This document shows positions 61,201 through 64,000 of a stretch of DNA of 64,000 bases, one piece after another (position 1 is the stretch's first letter; the number at the start of each line of letters is the position of its first letter). The translations under genes were made by a program, and so were the position numbers. This DNA comes from Watersipora subatra (Eukaryota > Bryozoa > Gymnolaemata > Cheilostomatida > Watersiporidae), in assembly GCF_963576615.1 (NCBI RefSeq), contig NC_088708.1:57399196-57463195 (forward strand), read 5' to 3'. Below the pieces are notes generated by a model that worked only from the letters and a program-made list of their open reading frames with translations, was not told the DNA's origin and made no database searches.

Positions 61201-63292
61201 GACTTCTTTATCAGTTTGGTTGCGCAGGCAGCACGCATTAAAGTTTATGATTTATCGAATAGTAAATTTCGCACTTTGCTCTATGATTTTAAGCTAACGT
61301 ACGTGCTTTGTAGCTAATAGCCAGTGAATCGTAAAGCCAATTTAGTACGAGTTTCTCGATTCGAAGTGAGCTATAACTCCCTATAATACATGTACGTTAC
61401 CGTTCTATGATGTTAGAGTGAGAGCAAAGTGTGAGAATGCGCTGGCGAACCCATGAGTATTTCTTATTTCACGGTATGACTAGAGCACAAAATTCGATGT
61501 AATACGATGTATGTACATGTGCGCGTATAACAAACTACGAGCTACGAGCACAAACTGTTTGATAGCGTTTTACCGCACACTTAGTATTACAAGCTATAGA
61601 TTTTAATAACGAAAATATTATATAAGCGTTTGTACGTGGCGAATTTTTAGCACTTGCTAAATAGGTTGTGAATTAATGAAGGACAGTGTATGTATTAAAT
61701 ACTTGATTAAATAACTACTATAATGTACTCTTCCAAGTAAGTGTGGTCCCATACGAGGTTATTCTAAATATTCAGCACATCAAAATCTTATGCAGCGTAG
61801 TTCTTTCACTTTTATCAGCTGGATTATATGTGTTTACCGTCAGGAGCTAGCATGCAAAGTATTAGGTTTATTTCAAGTCAGGAGCGTGGTCTTGCGCAAT
61901 GTATTGGTTATAACTTATAATTGTGGCTAAAGCGACTGTTCATAAAGCACATAGGGTTCTATAGGTGTTGCTTTGCATCTCTTATATGGGATAAGAGCCA
62001 TAGTTTGATTGCTGAAAGGTAAGGCTGTTGTCTGACAAAGAAATTTATTAATATCACATCAACAATCAAAAAGCAATGATGAATATGATCAAAAAGCAGA
62101 AACCAGCTCATTTGCTGCACTTTCTGTACCAGCGACCAGGCAGCGACCAGATACTACAATAGAAGGGTTAAATAGAAGGGCTAAAGGTGACCATAATTTT
62201 ACTCTTTGTGCCTCTATCACCAGAAAGCACATATTAGTTGGGTGTGAACCAAAACCACGCGAAGTCACGTCTCCTTTCTGGTCACTGATATTTCCACAAC
62301 CTTAGCCTTATCTAATGAACCTACTCTGCAACATGAAATATATATCATAATCAAAATGCTTAACATGCTTAAAATTATGCCAAACATCTATAGAAGACAA
62401 CAATTTCCAAATACTTGTCTTTTTGATCATGTGGCACTGGCAGATCTACAATAAACTGGGCAAAAAGTATGGGCAACTATTTGCATAAGGGTGTAATTTC
62501 TATTGGCTATTTCTAACATTTTGTCCCTTACATGATTGTTTTATAACTTTGCTAGTTTGTATAATTAGGTTGTGCATAGCTTGATTCTTGTGAAAGCACA
62601 CAACACTATCACGGTTTATTGAAAAACGCGCAATGCTTATGTTAACCTCATTCTGCAGTTAATAACTAGGTTCTTCAGTTTTTTTCTACAATAAGGTTTA
62701 GTTTCCTCTTTAGGTCAGAAACTAGACCTCAAATATTTTATATACCCTTCCTGGTTTGCATCGATTTGTTTCACACATTCAAGAGTGAGAGAATTATTGA
62801 CAACAAAATTGTTTTTTCTTGAAACAAGCCCTACAGTGACAAGAATTCAAAATAGTGTTTTAGGGATCTAGTGAAAACTACAGAAAGTGGCTTTAAGCCG
62901 TATAAGTCGTATATCAGCAACTATTGTAAAAATGTTACAGACATTTCTCATTTTAGCAACCAGCTTTTGACTTAGCCATGGTACCCATGACCAGGTTGTT
63001 CCAGTGTCAAATGTCTGTGAAACACTAATGGTATTTGTCTTGACGTACCTTGTTATGTGGATCATAGAGCATAATGCATAATATAGATTTTACTATTTGT
63101 AAAACTTCATTAAAGAAATGTCAGTATGTTGCCTTATCGCTTATTACGTCAAGACAACGTTTTCTGACAAATTCATTGCATGATGATTTACAACAGATTG
63201 TTTTTATTCATGGTCTATTACCAGTATTATTAGCATAGATTATAAAGTGATTGTACAAAACTATGGTCATAGCAAAATTTTATTTTATGCAG
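61201..63292. other. Intergenic region upstream of GCN1
   Basis: Must contain the GCN1 5' UTR and promoter on the minus strand. A TGCGCA core near the ATG is the only GC-rich motif noticed. No other gene is supported. Confidence 0.5.
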
Positions 63293-63458
63293 ATGCTACC
63301 TTGGCTGAAAAATGCCCAAGGTAGTGGAGATTGCCCATAAAGTTTTAGGAGAAGTAGTCGCCAATTCACTCAACACAGAGGGGTACTCTTCGGCCGAAGA
63401 ATTTTTGCTGCATTATGAAGTGATCAAAGAAGCCAACAAATACACAATTGGTGAAAAG
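63293..63458 (+). CDS. Candidate first coding exon of an unrecognised plus-strand gene
   Basis: After an acceptor-like ttttattttatgcag the frame from the ATG at 63312 reads MPKVVEIAHKVLGEVVANS and on to YTIGEK (49 residues), then the donor AAG|gtactt. A TGA precedes the ATG in frame, so this Met would be the start. The composition looks like real helical protein, but I recognise no family. The gene would continue past the right edge. Confidence 0.35.
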
Positions 63459-63697
63459 GTACTTGTCAAAATTCTACTTTTTTCAAATTTTTCACAAATT
63501 TAGGTATTCATATTTGAAGTCTCGGCTGATAATTTCCAATGTCCATCACAACTGCTCATGTTGATCTTGCAAATTAACTGAAGTATTTTGTAGAAGACTT
63601 TTAAATTTAGTTACCTATCTTATTTTGCTTATTGAAAATGCAAAATACTGGAATCTCTTTAAGAACACTAATTCAAAATATGCAATTTTTCTTTCAG

Positions 63698-63816
63698 AAT
63701 GTTGCTCTGCTAAAGTGTGCCATAATAAGTCAGCATCTGCCGCTAATAAAAACTGGTCAATATCTAAGCCAACGAGCTCTTCAAAGAACAAGAGTCTTAA
63801 CAACGGGTTCCTCTCA
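63698..63816 (+). CDS. Candidate second exon of the same gene
   Basis: Between the acceptor tttctttcag and the donor CTCTCA|gtaagt. In phase with the previous candidate exon it reads NVALLKCAIISQHLPLIKTG and on to VLTTGSS. Another frame is also open, so the reading is uncertain. Confidence 0.3.
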
Positions 63817-64000
63817 GTAAGTTAAATGTCATACTTAGACATTCTTTTCTTCCACAAATGTATATTTTTGGAGACCAAACAAAATTTTTCTACCATATTT
63901 GTTCTAGTAGCTGACATGTTTATAAACTAAAGACAAGATCTTTTAATGCAGTAAACAATACAAATGGTAAATAAGCAGCAATAGTAAAAGCGTATCTAAT

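Noticed and set aside
62868..63065. Minus-strand FDTGTTWSWVP, like the aspartic protease active-site motif FDTGxxxxWVP
   Set aside because: Striking match over 11 residues, but nothing around it resembles the protease fold, there is no second DTG lobe, and splice signals are unclear. Treated as coincidence or a tiny relic.
1..64000. CRISPR array, prophage or bacterial operon
   Set aside because: Repeats are tandem minisatellites without spacers, and the gene structure is intron-rich eukaryotic.

Overview
The window is eukaryotic nuclear DNA from an invertebrate animal. It is AT-rich, introns are GT-AG, and there are many minisatellites, DNA-transposon remnants and Helitrons. A lophotrochozoan fits the style of the repeats, but that is inference; nothing in the window fixes the species.

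Almost the whole window (61200 down to 3041, minus strand) is one gene: the orthologue of GCN1, the ribosome-associated HEAT-repeat co-activator of the eIF2-alpha kinase GCN2. I traced 46 coding exons from a 15-nt first coding exon (MAKPE) to the stop. They sum to 7923 nt, every junction phase agrees, and the product is about 2640 residues (human GCN1 is 2671). The reading frame is intact, so this looks like a functional gene.

Intron 18 (38298-42795) holds a second gene on the same strand. It has two recognised exons and encodes a pentraxin/LamG-type extracellular domain, a long Ser/Thr/Asn-rich stalk, one membrane span and a short Cys/Arg-rich tail. The host protein is cytosolic and the guest looks like a cell-surface protein.

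The other introns carry mobile DNA. There are head-to-tail non-autonomous Helitrons in intron 35 (16508-20249), and a broken DNA-transposase gene surrounded by a repeated 14-bp GC-rich motif in intron 39. Intron 40 holds a 1.8-kb terminal-inverted-repeat (TIR) element, intron 42 a 1.36-kb TIR element with a relative in intron 1, and intron 25 a Tc1/mariner (pogo-like) MITE plus a SINE-like unit. A LINE remnant lies downstream of the gene (about 1100-1400). Several minisatellites sit exactly on exon borders: exon 21 donor, exon 15 acceptor and exon 6 donor.

Beyond the GCN1 start (61201-64000) is intergenic sequence. A short, unrecognised candidate gene start on the plus strand (63312 onward) runs off the right edge. 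No rRNA genes, CRISPR arrays or bacterial-type features were seen. Exon borders were placed by reading splice motifs and comparing with remembered family sequence, not by a program, so a few may be off by several bases; these are flagged.
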